Source: Rattus norvegicus (Eukaryota > Chordata > Mammalia > Rodentia > Muridae). Taken from it: a stretch of DNA of 64,000 nucleotides. Positions 31,498-44,572 of this stretch are shown piece by piece (the stretch's first letter is position 1; every line of letters begins with the position of its first letter). Location: contig NW_026947409.1 of the NCBI RefSeq assembly GCF_036323735.1, positions 482,810 to 546,809 of the forward strand, read 5' to 3'. The notes below the pieces were generated by a model. That model did no database searches. It was not told where the DNA came from and saw only the letters and a program-made list of their open reading frames with translations. A program made the position numbers and the translations under genes.

Positions 31498-32626
31498 ATA
31501 AACTAAACAAAACAACCACAAAAGAACAGCAATTTAAATATAAGTTATATAGCTTTGTAATACTCATACAAAATAGTTTAAAGATTGTAAAGTATCTATA
31601 ATATTTTATTGTTCAGACGTTGTAAGTTTTTTGAGTCTTGAAGGAAGCAAAGTGATTGTTATTTGAGTTTAACTTATACAACAATGTCTGATTAGAGAGA
31701 AAGTTGAGACTTGGTAGAATTCTAAATTTTCATTTTAATCTGACCATATGACTTCATATTGATGCTATCAGTGAAAACCAATGAATTTATTACATTGACA
31801 TATTTTAGCTGGAAAAGAAAAGGCAGAAGAAATGAGCAGACAAATAGACAATAAGGCCTGATTTCTACTATATCGTATTTTGGGAGCAGACAAGACTATA
31901 TACGAGTCTCTTCAAAGTCTTTTATAGTTCACCATAGTAAGAATACTCATCAGCTGTTGTTGCCACATATAAATGCACCCAAAATTTTGTAAATTAAATA
32001 ATTGTAAATTGTTCTTGCTGGAAACACTTTGGGTCAGCTGGAAATTCACTGGAGTAGGTTGAACTCATCCAGTAGAACTGCTTCTGCCCTGTTTTATTTG
32101 TGCTTAGCTCTTACCTTACAATTGGGAGTGGGGTTGTTTCATGGGTGTTAATTCTAGAGCCCCACCCCATGAAGCAAGCCTTGGGAAGGGAATCTCCTCG
32201 TGTGGCACTGAGGAAAGCAAGTCCTAAGGCACAAATACTTTTAAAGCATCTTTTCTTCCTGTCTAAGAAATCCCACAGCAGGACCAAAGGAAGCCTGCAC
32301 TGCCTAATGCAAAAGTGATCACCAAACCCAGCATCAGTGAGGCAAAGAACACTCTTGCCTTGGGTATGGAGAGCTGAAAGGAACGATATTTCAGCTGCAG
32401 CCTGACCTCTACATGGAAAACATTCCAAATTGACTCCTTAATTGGCAAAGGTCTTAACCATAATTTTGCAGAATAAACACATTAGCAGTGTTTCCATTCA
32501 CTAGTAGCAGAATAATGGAAGTTAAGATAATATCTGCTGGGTGATGATGTCACTGCCAGTAAAGTTACAGGGTGGTGATCATTTATTCTCAGGCAGTTGT
32601 TATTTTGAAAAATATGTCTTCTATGC

Positions 32627-32768
32627 AGGTGTGGTAGTTCATGCCTTTAGTCCCAGCACTTAAGTGGCAGAGGCAGACACATCTCTGAGATGGAGGCCAG
32701 CAAGGTCTACAGAGCGAGTTTGACACAGAGAAACCCTGTCTCGAAAAACCAAAATATATATATATATC
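32627..32768 (+). mobile_element. B1 SINE
   Basis: aggtgtggtagttcatgcct, cccagcacttaagtggcaga, ggaggccagcaaggtctaca, ccctgtctcgaaaaacc, then a short (TA)n tail. Confidence 0.94.
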
Positions 32769-32769
32769 G

Positions 32770-33659
32770 ATCTAGTAAATCCCTTTCCATAACTAGAATA
32801 GGAAGAGAACTTGGGGAAAGCTAAGACATGATTATGGCATTCTACAGTAAGAAAATGAAAGCATGTAACAAGTTTACAGTAGATTTAGCAGCTGCAGGAC
32901 ATGAAACATCACATGGTAGCCTGACAAAGGATAATTCCATCACCTGGAGGAGTAGGCCAACCAGCCCTACTTGGGAAGTTTAAGGGTAAGAGAGGCCCTA
33001 TCTCAGGGGGTAAATGAAGATGGATGTCCCTGATCAAAGACCAATAACATTGTCCTCTGGCCCACAGAAGACAGACTGTGCCCATGGCTAGACATTACTG
33101 GAAGTATTTACATGTACTAATAGCAGCCCTGGATACGAAAAGCAGAGCTAGGCAGGTCTAAAGGTGGCGTTTTATTGAGAAACATTGCAATTGTGGAAAA
33201 GTGATTATTATTCTTCTGTGTTTGCAACTCGACTTACAATAGTAACAAAGAAATGAGGGCTTATAGCCAAGCAGTTAAGGAAAGGAAATTCCTAAAAGGA
33301 AACATTGGATTATAGACCCTGTCTAAGCCAACCTGGCAGATTCTTGCTGAAGACAGGTGTAAGTGCTCCGATGAATGTTGGGTTTGCACAGTCTAGACTT
33401 ACTTAGAAAGATGCTTGTTAGGACTAGGTGACATAGACCCCATGTACAAATTACAAGAGCTAGGACTGTGGCCTGGAGAGGTTAAAGAAACTTAGCTAAG
33501 CAAATCAAGGAGAAAGTCTTTGAGAGAGACAAACACTTGACTTTCATTTTATAGGGAAGGGAATTAAAGCAGTGGTTAAGATATTTGCCCAAGCCCCCCA
33601 GTTAGGAAGTAGAGGAACCAAGGGAATGAATATGCATAAAAGATTGAACTTCAAAATCC
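32770..33659. other. Intergenic, nothing recognised
   Basis: No repeat family or coding motif identified up to the edge of the inverted duplication. Confidence 0.45.
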
Positions 33660-34074
33660 ACACTACCAAATGGATAACAGTGCTAGAATTCACTTCAAGG
33701 ACTTGTGATCATTTCTGTTGTACTAATATTCTTTGTAAGCTTGCCAAATGCCCTGAGTACTACCCAATGTCACAGTGTTAAAATCTAGGTAAACAATAGA
33801 GAACCAATCAGATAGGGTGTTGTGGTTTCATTCTATGTTACAGAGCTGTGTTTGAGAAAGCACAGAAGTACAGTGAGCAAGAATAATGCAGGTGTGTTTA
33901 TCAGAAGAGATACCCATTTCCTGCTTCCTTGTCCTAATCACCACATCCACTGAGTGCCAAGCCAGGAACTTGCCAGTCACACTAACAGCCACAGCATTGG
34001 TTCAGGCAGTGTGGAGTCAGCTCCAATATGAAAGTAAGTCCTCCCTCTGCAAGGGAATACATTATATCTGAATA
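33660..34074 (+). repeat. Left arm of fold-back inverted duplication
   Basis: 415 bp whose reverse complement is 34398-34812. I compared the arms base by base and found three mismatches: within cagtgctag/cagtggtag, gaagagata/gaagatata and tatatctga/tatctctga, with no indel. That is about 99.3% identity. The 61-residue frame at 33886-34071 recurs on the opposite strand at 34401-34586 only because of this duplication. Confidence 0.97.
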
Positions 34075-34314
34075 AGGGGAAAATAGAGACATTAATGCTA
34101 TTTCAAGTTGGAAATGATTTAGCTAGTATGTTTAATTTGCCTAGCATTATGATCTTTGTACATTTTTATTTCATTTCTAACGTATATGTAATGGGGGCTC
34201 TGTGCTTGCCGTTATCTGCATGTGATATGAGAAGACAACTTTGTGCAGTCTGTGTTCACCTCTATTTTAAGTGGGGAGGGAGATACATACATACATGTGT
34301 GTGTGTGAGATTGT

Positions 34315-34365
<51 letters not shown>

Positions 34366-34397
34366 AGTTCCAGAAGTATATATATATTTAACCCGTA
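34075..34397. other. Spacer of inverted duplication with (TA)n
   Basis: 323 bp not shared between the arms. Contains agatacatacatacatgtgt, a (TG)n stub and a pure TA run at 34319-34363, the type of sequence that stalls replication. The part from about 34195 to 34275 may be an eroded minus-strand SINE. Confidence 0.85.
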
Positions 34398-34812
34398 TAT
34401 TCAGAGATAATGTATTCCCTTGCAGAGGGAGGACTTACTTTCATATTGGAGCTGACTCCACACTGCCTGAACCAATGCTGTGGCTGTTAGTGTGACTGGC
34501 AAGTTCCTGGCTTGGCACTCAGTGGATGTGGTGATTAGGACAAGGAAGCAGGAAATGGGTATATCTTCTGATAAACACACCTGCATTATTCTTGCTCACT
34601 GTACTTCTGTGCTTTCTCAAACACAGCTCTGTAACATAGAATGAAACCACAACACCCTATCTGATTGGTTCTCTATTGTTTACCTAGATTTTAACACTGT
34701 GACATTGGGTAGTACTCAGGGCATTTGGCAAGCTTACAAAGAATATTAGTACAACAGAAATGATCACAAGTCCTTGAAGTGAATTCTACCACTGTTATCC
34801 ATTTGGTAGTGT
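34398..34812 (-). repeat. Right arm of fold-back inverted duplication
   Basis: Reverse complement of the left arm, same length. Both of its edges sit beside short TA runs (34375-34389 and 34812-34822), as if the inverted copy had been placed into an AT-rich site. A minus-strand SINE follows at about 34823. Confidence 0.97.
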
Positions 34813-34822
34813 ATATATATAT

Positions 34823-34935
34823 TCCTGGATTTGCAGACAGTTGTAAGCTGCCATGTGAGTCCTAGGAAATAAACCCGTATCCTCTGGAGGAACAGCCATT
34901 GCTCTTAACATCGAGCCATCAGTCTAGCCCCAATA
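34823..34935 (-). mobile_element. B2/B3 SINE 5' part, minus strand
   Basis: cagttgtaagctgccatgtg, aataaacccgtatcctctgg, and cattgctcttaac...gagccatcagtctagccc at the right end: the complement of a tRNA-derived SINE head and body. Confidence 0.82.
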
Positions 34936-35577
34936 AAATACATTTTAAAGGTAGTATTGGAAAAAATTAGGAAGTTGGCTATTGTGCTAATAAATAAGAC
35001 ATGTCATCTATATACCTCTTAGAATCCAGTGGACAAAAAATGTCCACACATTTCACATACACATGTTGGGGATTTACAACAAAGTCTTGAGCATGCTAAG
35101 CATATCCTTATACTCAGCTATGCTGTGGAGTCTTCAGTGATACTCTGAATAGTATGCAGTATATGGTTTTCATTGAAACGTTGAAAGAAAATTTGTTTTG
35201 TACAGTAAAATAGTGCTTCTGTTCTATTTAGTGGAAAAGAAAAGAAAAATTTATCATCACCTAGTATTTTACTGACACATAGCATTTGCATTTGAGTCAG
35301 GCAGGCTTCTCAGTGCTTAGTACATATTTTTAATGGCTTTGAAGGATATCCTAGAGCATATATTCTTTAAAGGCAAATTTTTTACCTGTTTACACAAGGG
35401 GAATCAACACTTACCAAATAAAGTGAAATATTATCACCTACTCAACATATTTAATCTCTGGTACAGAAAGACTAAAGCAAAGTAAAGTGATACAAAGTGT
35501 AGAAACTGCTGGGTGGTTCTTCTTGTCCCTGACACTTACACACACACTATTCTGTTTCCTATATCAAGAACTTCACA

Positions 35578-35695
35578 GCTGGGTGTGGGTGCATAGCTCA
35601 GTAATCCCAGCACTTGAGAGCCTGAGTCAGGAGGATTTTGAGTTTGAGGATGGCCAAATCTACACACCAAGACCCTGTCTCAAACACCTCCCCAC
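35578..35695 (+). mobile_element. B1-like SINE, diverged
   Basis: gctgggtgtgggtgcatagc, agtaatcccagcacttgaga, gtcaggaggattttgagttt and accctgtctcaaacacc. The arrangement is B1, with substitutions. Confidence 0.8.
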
Positions 35696-36139
35696 CCAAG
35701 TCTTCCTCCTCAAACAAACACAACTCAAAAGATTCTAATTGTTTTTTTCTAATCTCCCACCTAATTTTGCATTGCCTACAGTAAGGTTTAATTACCTTCC
35801 TCTTTCAATTTAACCAAGTCCTCTGCAAGAAAGAATTTTAAAGAAGCATTTGAGTGAAAAGTCCTCATGTGTCAAGAGCTGAAACATGGTCTTGGGATAA
35901 TAGACAGAGTGGGCCTGGCTTACTTTGCTCCCTTATGAACTGTGCTACCCTGAAAGAGGCACTCATCTATATTATAGGTTTATAAATGTGAAATACCCGT
36001 CTTTTGCTACCTGTAAGATTTACCTTCTGTGTAAGACTCCTGTTTCTGAGTTGGGTTGGTTGAGCTCCGTGGTGTGACACAAGCATGTAGAAAACACAAG
36101 TGAAATACCAGAGAATGTCTCTCTCTTCCTTTAATATTT

Positions 36140-36335
36140 TTAGGAATGTGAACGTTGAGCTTGGATGTATGTCTGCACCATGTGTGAGCCTGATGTCCTT
36201 AGAGGTCAGAAGAGGATAAGGAACCTTCTGGAACTGGAGTTCTAGGTAGCTGTGAACAACCATATGGATGCTGGGAATTAAACCTGGTTCCTCTAGAAGA
36301 ACAACCAGCCATCTAAACACTGACCCAATCCCAGA
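36140..36335 (-). mobile_element. B3 SINE, minus strand
   Basis: gaggtcagaagaggataagg, tctggaactggagttctagg, tgctgggaattaaacctggt and ctagaagaacaaccagccat: the complement of a B3. Confidence 0.85.
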
Positions 36336-36644
36336 AAGGAGCTTTGTCTTGTTTTTAGCACACTTCTGGCGAACTTCAGTAGATCAGAGGTTGCTTCAGT
36401 TCTCATCTGTCACTCTGCAGAGCAATTTGTAAGCACAGGTGCCACTCTGCTAGATGATTAATTTGGAATTTAGTCATTTCCTTTGGAATTTCTTGTTTTT
36501 TAAGGAATTATCATTGTATATTTTTAATCCACCCTTTGTTGAATTTCCTCTTAGTTTTTTTAATTTGTTGAGTTCTTTACATATTAGGTAGAATTCATCT
36601 GGTAGTTTTTAAAATCTGGAAGTTTTTATAAATAAATATTACCC

Positions 36645-36778
36645 GAGACATGCTGTGGAGACCCATGCCTTCAATCCCAGCGCTAGGGAAGCAAAAGCAG
36701 GTGTATCCCTGAGTTTCAAATCATTCTGGTCTACAGAGAATTCCAGGTTGGCCAGGGCTACAGAAAGAAGCTTCTGCT
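36645..36778 (+). mobile_element. B1-like SINE, old
   Basis: gagacccatgccttcaatcc, cagcgctagggaagcaaaag, ggtctacagagaattccagg and ccagggctaca follow the longer B1 (proto-B1 style) order. Confidence 0.75.
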
Positions 36779-36889
36779 GCAGCTTTTCTCCTAACGTGGC
36801 CTTTAACAGGCAAAGTTTAATTTATCAATATTTCCTTGTATGAATGACTCTTTACCAAGGCCTTGTTCTTAAGATTTCTTTTCTTTTCA

Positions 36890-36930
36890 TTTCTTTCTTT
36901 TTTTTTCTTTTTTTTTCTTTTTTTTTTCTA
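36890..36930. repeat. T-rich (CTTTTTTTT)n tract
   Basis: Runs of eight or nine T separated by single C. Probably an old minus-strand retroposon tail. Confidence 0.85.
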
Positions 36931-37364
36931 TCTCGGTCTTAACATTTTTATTGGTGTCCTATTTTCTTGTTTTACAGGTAAGTCCATAATCTATTTTGAT
37001 TGAATTCCCATGTAAGTTCTGAAATAGTCAAAGTTTCTGTTAGATCTCTGACTGTCAATTTTGAGTAACACTACTGTTATTGCAAAGAGCTGTCTCTGCT
37101 CTATTGAATGTCCGCTTTAAAAATCAATTAGGCATTTTGGGGGCAGTGGGGCCCATTCCCAGATTCTCCCTTTGTGTTTCTTTTTTGCCAATACTGGAAA
37201 ATGTGTATTAAATCTCAATTTGGTAAGAAGATTCCCCATGCCTTACTATTCGTTTCCAGGTTGTTTTGCCTCTTTTAATTTCTTTGCATTCTTTTCCTAG
37301 TTTTAGAATTATATTATATTTAGAATTATATATATATATATATGTTTTTCCCATTTATTATTAT

Positions 37365-38890
37365 TTTTTTAACTTAATACACTTTACATCCTGCCCACTG
37401 CCACCTCCTCATCACCCCTCCCACATTCCTTCTCTGAATTCCCCCATCGCTTTTCCTCTGACAATTAGGGTTCCTCCTGGATTTCCCCCTACCCTTACAC
37501 GTCAAGTGTCTAAAAGGCTAGGCATACCCACTGCCCCTGAAACCAGACATGGGAGCCCTGTTAGAAAATATCCCACATGCAGGCTACAGCTTTTGGGAAC
37601 ACCCACCCCAAGTTATTCAGGACTTATATGAAATCCAGGCTGCATTTGTGCAGGGAGGCCAAGGTCTAACCTGTGTATGTTCTTTCATTGGTGGTTCAGT
37701 CTGTGGGAGCTTCAAAGTTCCAAGTTAATTGCTTCTGTTGGTCTTTTTATGGTGTGCCAGTCCCCTCTTGGTCACCAAATCCTTCCTTCTAATTCTTACA
37801 TAAGAGTCCTCAAGTTCTGCCTGCTGTTTGTCTGTGGGTACCTACATATGTCTGAGTCAGCTGCTCGTTGGAGCCTCTCTGGCGACAGCCATGCTAGATT
37901 CCTGTCTGTAAGCATAACAGAGCATCATGAATGGTGTTAGGGATTAGTGTTTGCCCATGGGATGCATCTCTAGTTGGGCCAGTTATTGGTTGGCCATTCT
38001 ATAAGTCTTTGATCCATCCCCTGTCCCTGCATTTCTTGAAGACAGGAAAGATTTTGGGTCAAGTTTCTTGGATGGGATGGTGTCTCTGTTGTTCCACTGA
38101 GGTTCCTGCCTTGGCTACAGGAGGTGGCCTCTTTAGGTACCATATCCCCAATGCTGTGAGTAACAGCTAAGGATGCTTCCATTGATCTTGGGGACCTCCC
38201 TTATCCCAGGTCTTTCTCATCTTAGAGTTGCCCATGCCTACCCCTGTCAATTGCAGTTTTCCACTCATTCTCCTGTCCTTTTGGCCATCCCTCCTTCTCC
38301 TCCCCACACCTGTTCCTGAATTCCCCCCCATTTCCCTTCTTATCCCCTCTTCCACCCAGTTCCCTCCCTCCATCTGACTCTAATGACATTTTTATTCCCC
38401 CTCTATGTGAGTTCCAAGCATTCTCCATTGTGCCTTCCTTCTTGTTTAACTTCTTTGGGTTTGTGGAATGTACCATGAGTATCCTGTATTTTATGGCTAA
38501 TATCATTTATTAGTGAATACATACCTGGCATGTCGTTTTGGGATTGGGATACATCAATTAGGATGATACTCTCCGCCCATTTGCCAGCAAAATTCATGAT
38601 GTCTTTTTTTTTCAATAATTGAATAGTATTCCATTCTGTAGATGTACCCATCTTCTGTATCCATGCCTCAGCTGAGGGTCATCTAGGTTCTTTTAGCTTC
38701 TGACTATCATGAATAAAATTGAGCAAGTGTTTGTGAGATGGTGGAGAATCTTTTGTTTATATGCTCAGGAGTGGTATAGCTATGTCTTGAGTTAGAACTA
38801 TTCCCATTTTTCTGAGAAACCTCCAAATGGCACTACCAACAGCAATGGAGGAATGTTCCCATTATCCACATCCCCACCAGCTGTGTTTTT
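37365..38890 (-). mobile_element. Old LINE-1 3' end, minus strand
   Basis: aacttaatacactttacatc at the left is the L1 3' terminus complement, followed by a long C-rich 3' UTR complement. 38403-38651 gives a minus-strand frame with ECNTIQLL-like and FAGKWAESIILIDVSQSQN: the end of ORF2. Further right, cctccaaatggcactaccaa...cacatccccaccagc is the ORF2 complement. About 1.5 kb, 5'-truncated, heavily mutated (old Lx-type). Confidence 0.9.
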
Positions 38891-38970
38891 ATTGATGTGA
38901 AGGTCAAGTCCAGATCTCACACAGGCAGAGCATTGCTCTACCACAGTACTGCTCCCTTAGCCTCTATGTA

Positions 38971-40765
38971 TGGTTTAACATAATTTCCCGGAATTATCGT
39001 AGACATATTTTAATGGTACTCCATACTCCAAGAATTCCTTTTCACTTTAAATGTCAAAGGGGATCAGGGAAGCATTCTGTGAGGTACAAAAGTGTGTAAA
39101 TAGAATTGCTATTTCCCTTTTCCTCTTTTATTCTTAGTACTGGTTAGCCCCATTCTATTTCCAATTACGTAAGTGTACAAGTCTCCTGTAAACATAAGTT
39201 TGGGAAGAGACAGAGTCTAGATTCCAACTCAAATCTAAACCATTTATTTTTTTTTACCTCCTGTCTCTAGGATTGTATTATCTTTAACTGTGAATGAAAC
39301 TGAGAATGGCTGCTTTTCATACTTCAAGATGAAAATTGTCATAACCTAAGGAGTACCATGTGCAATCATATGTGCACATAAACTTACTGATGACCAGTGA
39401 CAGAGCACCCATACTTCTGACAGATGAGAAAGTTGTGTCCTGTAACTAATGGGCATTGAGAATATGGTCAGTCCAAATGGATTTCATGCACTTAGACGAC
39501 CACAAATCATAGCTTTTGCACTGGGGAGAACCAGCTGCTGGAAGTCATGATCTCATGACCGCTGGAGCTGTGCCCACTATTGCTGCCTGTCATTATGAGA
39601 ATGTCAAGCAGCATATAACTAGTCAGAATACAGGCTATAATTTCCTCTGAGGTCATACAGATTTACATTATTATATGTTGCAGATTTTCTGTCTATTTAT
39701 TTCTCAGAGAACAGTAGTAATCTCAAAAATCAGTAGTTTGATCTGGGGGACTATAGGACAAAATCCAATTTTTTTTTAGGTGAAAACCTTATGCATAATT
39801 CAGCTTACTCCAAAGCTTGGACTTTGAAAACAATGTCTGCCCCATTTTACTTTTCATCTAAATTTGGGTTGAAAAGTGTTTATTATCAGATTGGGTGACT
39901 TTTGAGAGACTAGACACCCTTCACATGCAGACCCTTTAAGTACCCCTCAAAAAGAGATGGATTGCTATTTGGTGCTCTGGTTTCCTACCTTTCACTTCTC
40001 TCCCTTCTTATATCACTTTCATTCCTATCATGGCTATGGCTCCGCAGCTCTTATGAAATTTATATTTATTTTAAACTCAATAGATGTCAGTTCTATAAAT
40101 TAGTTCCATATATTATGCTTCAAATTTGGCATATGTGTAACAGAGAGACTCCTCTGGTAGAATAGCAATGATTTGATTTACTGTGATTCTTACCATTACT
40201 GAAGTGGACTAGCAGGGTAACCCAAGGAAGAATAAGGTGTAATTGCTTGACTAAAGTGGTGGTCGCATCCTTCCAGGACATCCTCTCAATACCAAAGAAG
40301 GAGGAGGACTTAAAGGAGGAATATTCTTTATTAGGGAAATAGGGAAGATAAAAAAATGAGACCAAAATGTAGCATGGGTGCATCATTGGAATCTGAGGTA
40401 AAATATTACCTACTCTGGAATAGTCTGTGAAGATATTTAAAAGCCAGTACATCTACATTTGTTTCTCCTACAAGTTTCATAGAATAAATGGGCTTAGAAA
40501 GAGGAAGCTGCTAACACCATCTTAACAATTGTATTATAAAGACAAGGCAAAATTATAGAAATACAGGAAGATTAGTATACTGTGTTTTGTTTCAGTATTA
40601 ATTTCCTTTCTTCTGACAACAATTTATATTTATTTCTTCAGTAACTAATAAAGAGCATCTGCTTTCAGTAATAAGACTTGATACTACTTATGCTCACTAG
40701 ACTAACACCAGCGTGTGACTTACTGAATATATGCCTGTTATTCTGTGCAAGTCCTCACTTACTAG
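38971..40765. other. Intergenic, nothing recognised
   Basis: AT-rich, no repeat family or coding motif identified by eye. Frames at 39962-40165 and 40120-40452 lack recognisable domains. Confidence 0.45.
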
Positions 40766-40776
40766 TAAGCTGGTTA

Positions 40777-40777
<1 letters not shown>

Positions 40778-40821
<44 letters not shown>
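40778..40821. repeat. (TTA)n microsatellite
   Basis: Fourteen TTA units with one T-rich interruption at the right. The poly-Tyr frame over it is artefactual. Confidence 0.98.
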
Positions 40822-40822
<1 letters not shown>

Positions 40823-41204
40823 TTTATTATATTTCCATTATGAGAAATGAAATAAAATGTGTGGATTACATGACTTAACATACACATTTCATTTTAAAGG
40901 TTTATAATTTATCATCAAATATCTTGTCTTTTAATCTCTATATTCATCTTATTTTTTAAATATTGAAGACTGGATTTCATTCCATTCCTGAAATTGCTTT
41001 ATTTTTGCAAACCTTGGTAGATAAATTGTGAGCGGGTTTTAATGACCCATGAAGCTGGTAATACCTACTACTTAGCTGACCTCTGAAAAAATTCAAACAT
41101 ACCTAGATAACAAATTATGTGTTAGACACATAGAATTCAAATTCAGTGTTCTAATATAAATATTTAGACCAATATGCTTCTGATGAAAATTCTTATGACT
41201 TTTC

Positions 41205-41540
41205 AGGACTTTATTTCTGTGAAGAAACAATATCATCACAGCAATTCTCATAAAGGAAAACATTTAATTGGGGCTGGCTTACAGTTTCAGAAGTTTAATC
41301 CATTTTCATGGTGTGAAGCATGACAGAGTACAGTCAGACTGACACTGAGAAGGAGCTGAGAGTTCTACACCTTGATACACTAGGAACATAAGGAAACTGT
41401 ATATTACACTGGGCCTGGAATGAACATATTAGACCTAAAGGCCTGTCTCTTCCACCAAGGACACACCTCTTAATAGTGCCACTCTCTTTGGACCCAGGTT
41501 TCAGTCTGTTGGGCCAAACCTATTCAAATAACCACAGTGA
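41205..41540. repeat. Dispersed rodent repeat (family unassigned)
   Basis: Contains aatatcatcacagcaattct, cattttcatggtgtgaagca, aggagctgagagttctacac and ccaccaaggacacacctctt followed by aatagtgccactctctttgg. This order is that of a very common rodent medium-copy repeat. I recognise the pattern but do not assign a family name. Confidence 0.7.
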
Positions 41541-42313
41541 TTATAATTTAAACCTGAAGATTGTTTCCTATACAAACAGAGACTTTCTGTTCTGTTCTTT
41601 CTTTTCTTCCTCCTCTCCCTCCTTTTTCCTTCTTCCTCATCTTCCTCTATTTTCTCCTTTTTTTGATAGATCCAATTAGGATCACATGCCTTTACCTCCT
41701 ACTAACTGTCTAAAAAAACGCTAAGTAAGTGATATGCTGGTGTATATTTATTTAATAAACCAGCTCTGGTGTGGGAGTATAGATTGAGAACACTGGGTTG
41801 TAGTGTTTCTTGATTTCTTTGATATAAATTTTTCCATCAGACCCAGTTTTTGCCACTGACTGTTGCATGTGGAGTTGAAAGAAGATGTGCAGTGGAGCAG
41901 CAATACACAGTGTCATGCAGATAGAATGTATGCAACCTGGGAAGGGTAGAGAACAACACAGTTTACACCAGGAAGAAGTGATAAATTGTGAGTGTCTATT
42001 ATTTTAACATATACGTAGGTGTAAGTTTATATGCCTTACCATTTAATAATGATTGTGTCAGCAAACAGTTATGTATCTTATGAGATAAGACATACTGAAT
42101 CCAGTTGTTCTAGACCTGCAAGGTATCAGTTCTTTCTGACTGTGCAATTCTGGTGTCAATAAATGTGTGAGCATTTATTTGACTAAAATAATGATCCTAA
42201 GGTCCAAGAAGGTATTCAGAAATCAAGGCCTATGTCTCTTCTAATGTTATTTCAAATGGTTACAAACTATCTTGTGTGTTGTCTTATGTCTTATAAACCC
42301 TATATAAACAACA

Positions 42314-42400
42314 TTTTTTTTTTTTCGGAGCTGGAGACCGAACCCAGGGCCTTGCACTTCCTAGTCAAGTGTTCTACCGCTGAGCTAAATCCCCAACCCC
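42314..42400 (-). mobile_element. ID SINE, minus strand
   Basis: Poly(T), cggagctggagaccgaaccc, agggccttgcacttcctag and gctgagctaaatccccaacc. Short target duplication aacaaca at 42307-42313 and 42401-42407. Confidence 0.96.
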
Positions 42401-42409
42401 AACAACAAT

Positions 42410-44025
42410 TTTTTAAACATAACACACTTTTATACCTTAAACCTTTTCAAAAATGTCTTTAACCTTGAGTGACATCACTTTATCCTCCTAGCATTCGCAC
42501 TATTGTATATTTCTTTTTCTAGAAATATCACAAATGCTGGGGGCGTCCATTTCCTTCTGTGGGAAACTCCCATTCTCCTTGATGTTTTTGCAGCTCTTTG
42601 TAGTTCATTTGAACTCACCTTCACTTATGTAGCAAACGTCTGTTACTCAGCAAATTATCAGTTACCCTGGTATCATTCCATACATAACTCATTAATAACT
42701 TTAAAATGATCTGTAAATACTTGTTTAATAGGACAAATTGTGGAGAATGCATGAGACAGTATGAGAAACTGACCAAAATTTAAAACTTTTTGAAGTTAGA
42801 TGATGTGATCATTATTTTTCCTGGTAACGCAAAACCAGTTTATTGGATATCTAGCCATATCTTGAAACTGGAGAACATCATGGGGACTCAAGAAGTTACC
42901 AGAGGAGGATTTCAGAGAACAAATGGCACTCAAAACCAAAAAGTTCAAATTGTATAACTATGTTTACAAATTATTTTTATTCTGATTTGATGTGCTTTAT
43001 TGTGTTCTCAGAATAAAGCCAAAAGTTTCCAGCATAAAGACAGATTAGCCTTTGTATGGGTGATGCCTCAGTTGGGGGAAGCGGGGAGGGAAAGGCATGG
43101 ATCTCTGTAGCTTGAGGGAAGCTCGGCTCCATGAACATAAAGGGCAAGAAAGTGCCTCATCATAACCTCTGTTGTGTTCTCAGCTCTTTCTCTGGAGTCC
43201 TCTGTGCTCCTGAAGGCTAAGCATTGATGATCCAGTGTGTGAAGGAGGCTCTAAAGTAAAAAAACATGCCAGGTGCTCTTGGAGAGAAAGTGGTGCAGGA
43301 TCTTCCTGTGGTTCTGCATTGTTTTTTTCTCCCAATCTTTTACCCTAAGCTGTCACCTAGTATTAGAAGTTTAAATTTCATGTATAGACATCCAAAGAGT
43401 ACACTGAAATGTTGCAGACCCCTAGTAAACATTTGTATAATTTTGTTTATGGTTAGTTCAATGATTGTAATGGCACATCAAAGAAGTCATATTTCTTATT
43501 AACCAATGTTTCACAATGATTCTTTTAAGGATGTTTATTTTAACAATTTGATTTCTTTCTGGTGTTATGAAGAATCTACCTTTACTAAGGAACTATAATT
43601 CAATCTAGTAATATTTTCTTTCCTTTTGCTTTTCTCTCCTCTTTCTCCACAATGAGGTCACTCTGACACCATGGTGTTCTCTTACATGCGGTCTTCTTTT
43701 GTATCATCAGTTCCTGCTATGCCCTCATCTGGGATCTCAAGATGGACTGGGGTCTCTTTGATAAGAATGCAGGAGAAAACACTTTCCTCTGGGAATAAAT
43801 TGTATACCCTCAAAAAGCATGTATGGAATATTCACACTTATCTTAGACATATCTGCAGTTAGGTCATACAGCAGTACTGACACAGGTCTAGTTAACTAAT
43901 ACGATTACAAAACAATTATCCCAGATGCCAATCTAGCCCCAAAACACCTTATCTTGTTTTTCTGCTGTGTAGTAAATGCAGTGGGACATTTGTTAGAAGT
44001 GAGTACCAACCCAATCAGAGTGGGA
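42410..44025. other. Intergenic, nothing recognised
   Basis: No repeat family or coding motif identified. Frames of 63-78 residues at 42503, 43266 and 43671 have no known domain. AT-rich tract at 44027-44085. Confidence 0.45.
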
Positions 44026-44386
44026 GAAAAAATATATATGTTATATGTTGTATATAATATATTTTATATATAATATAATATTTTATGATTTTACTGGTAT
44101 ATTAGAGTTACAGGACTATGAGATGCTGAATTTTAAATTAAAAGAAAAGATCCTTACACAGATGATTTAGTAAAGGTAAATGTGGTGATTAGATCTTGAA
44201 AACATTAAGCCAAGAACTGGGAATCTAGCTGTCTGTATCCAATCCCAGCTGTACAACAACTAGGCCATTCAGACAGAGAAGTCCACAGAAGATTATTAAA
44301 GTAAGGATGTTAGACTACATTAGCTCTTTATATTTTTATTGGCCTAAAGTTCTCTTTGGATAGCATAGATATATAGTTAATAATTT

Positions 44387-44572
44387 TTAAGATTTTTATA
44401 TTTATTTCATGTATATGACTACATTGTAGCTGTCTTCAGACACAGCAGAAGAGGGCATCAGATCCCCTTACAGATGGTTGTGAGCCACCATGTGGTTGCT
44501 GGGATTTGAACTCAGGACCTCTTGAAGAGCAGTCAGTGTTTTTAACTGCTGAACCATCTCTCTAAGCCTGAG
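44387..44572 (-). mobile_element. B2 SINE, minus strand
   Basis: agatttttatatttatttca tail, tgtcttcagacacagcagaa, gagggcatcagatcccctta, gttgtgagccaccatgtggt, and gaaccatctctctaagcc at the right end. Complete B2 complement. Confidence 0.95.

Noticed and set aside
33886..34586. Two nearly identical 61-residue frames on opposite strands, suggesting a duplicated gene
   Set aside because: They exist because the DNA is an inverted duplication. No start context, domain or codon bias supports coding.
37266..38506. Pro-rich and Gly/Arg-rich frames on both strands
   Set aside because: They lie in the C-rich 3' UTR complement of an old L1. Composition, not coding, explains them.
40678..40878. 66-residue frame with poly-Tyr
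   Set aside because: Translation of the (TTA)n microsatellite.
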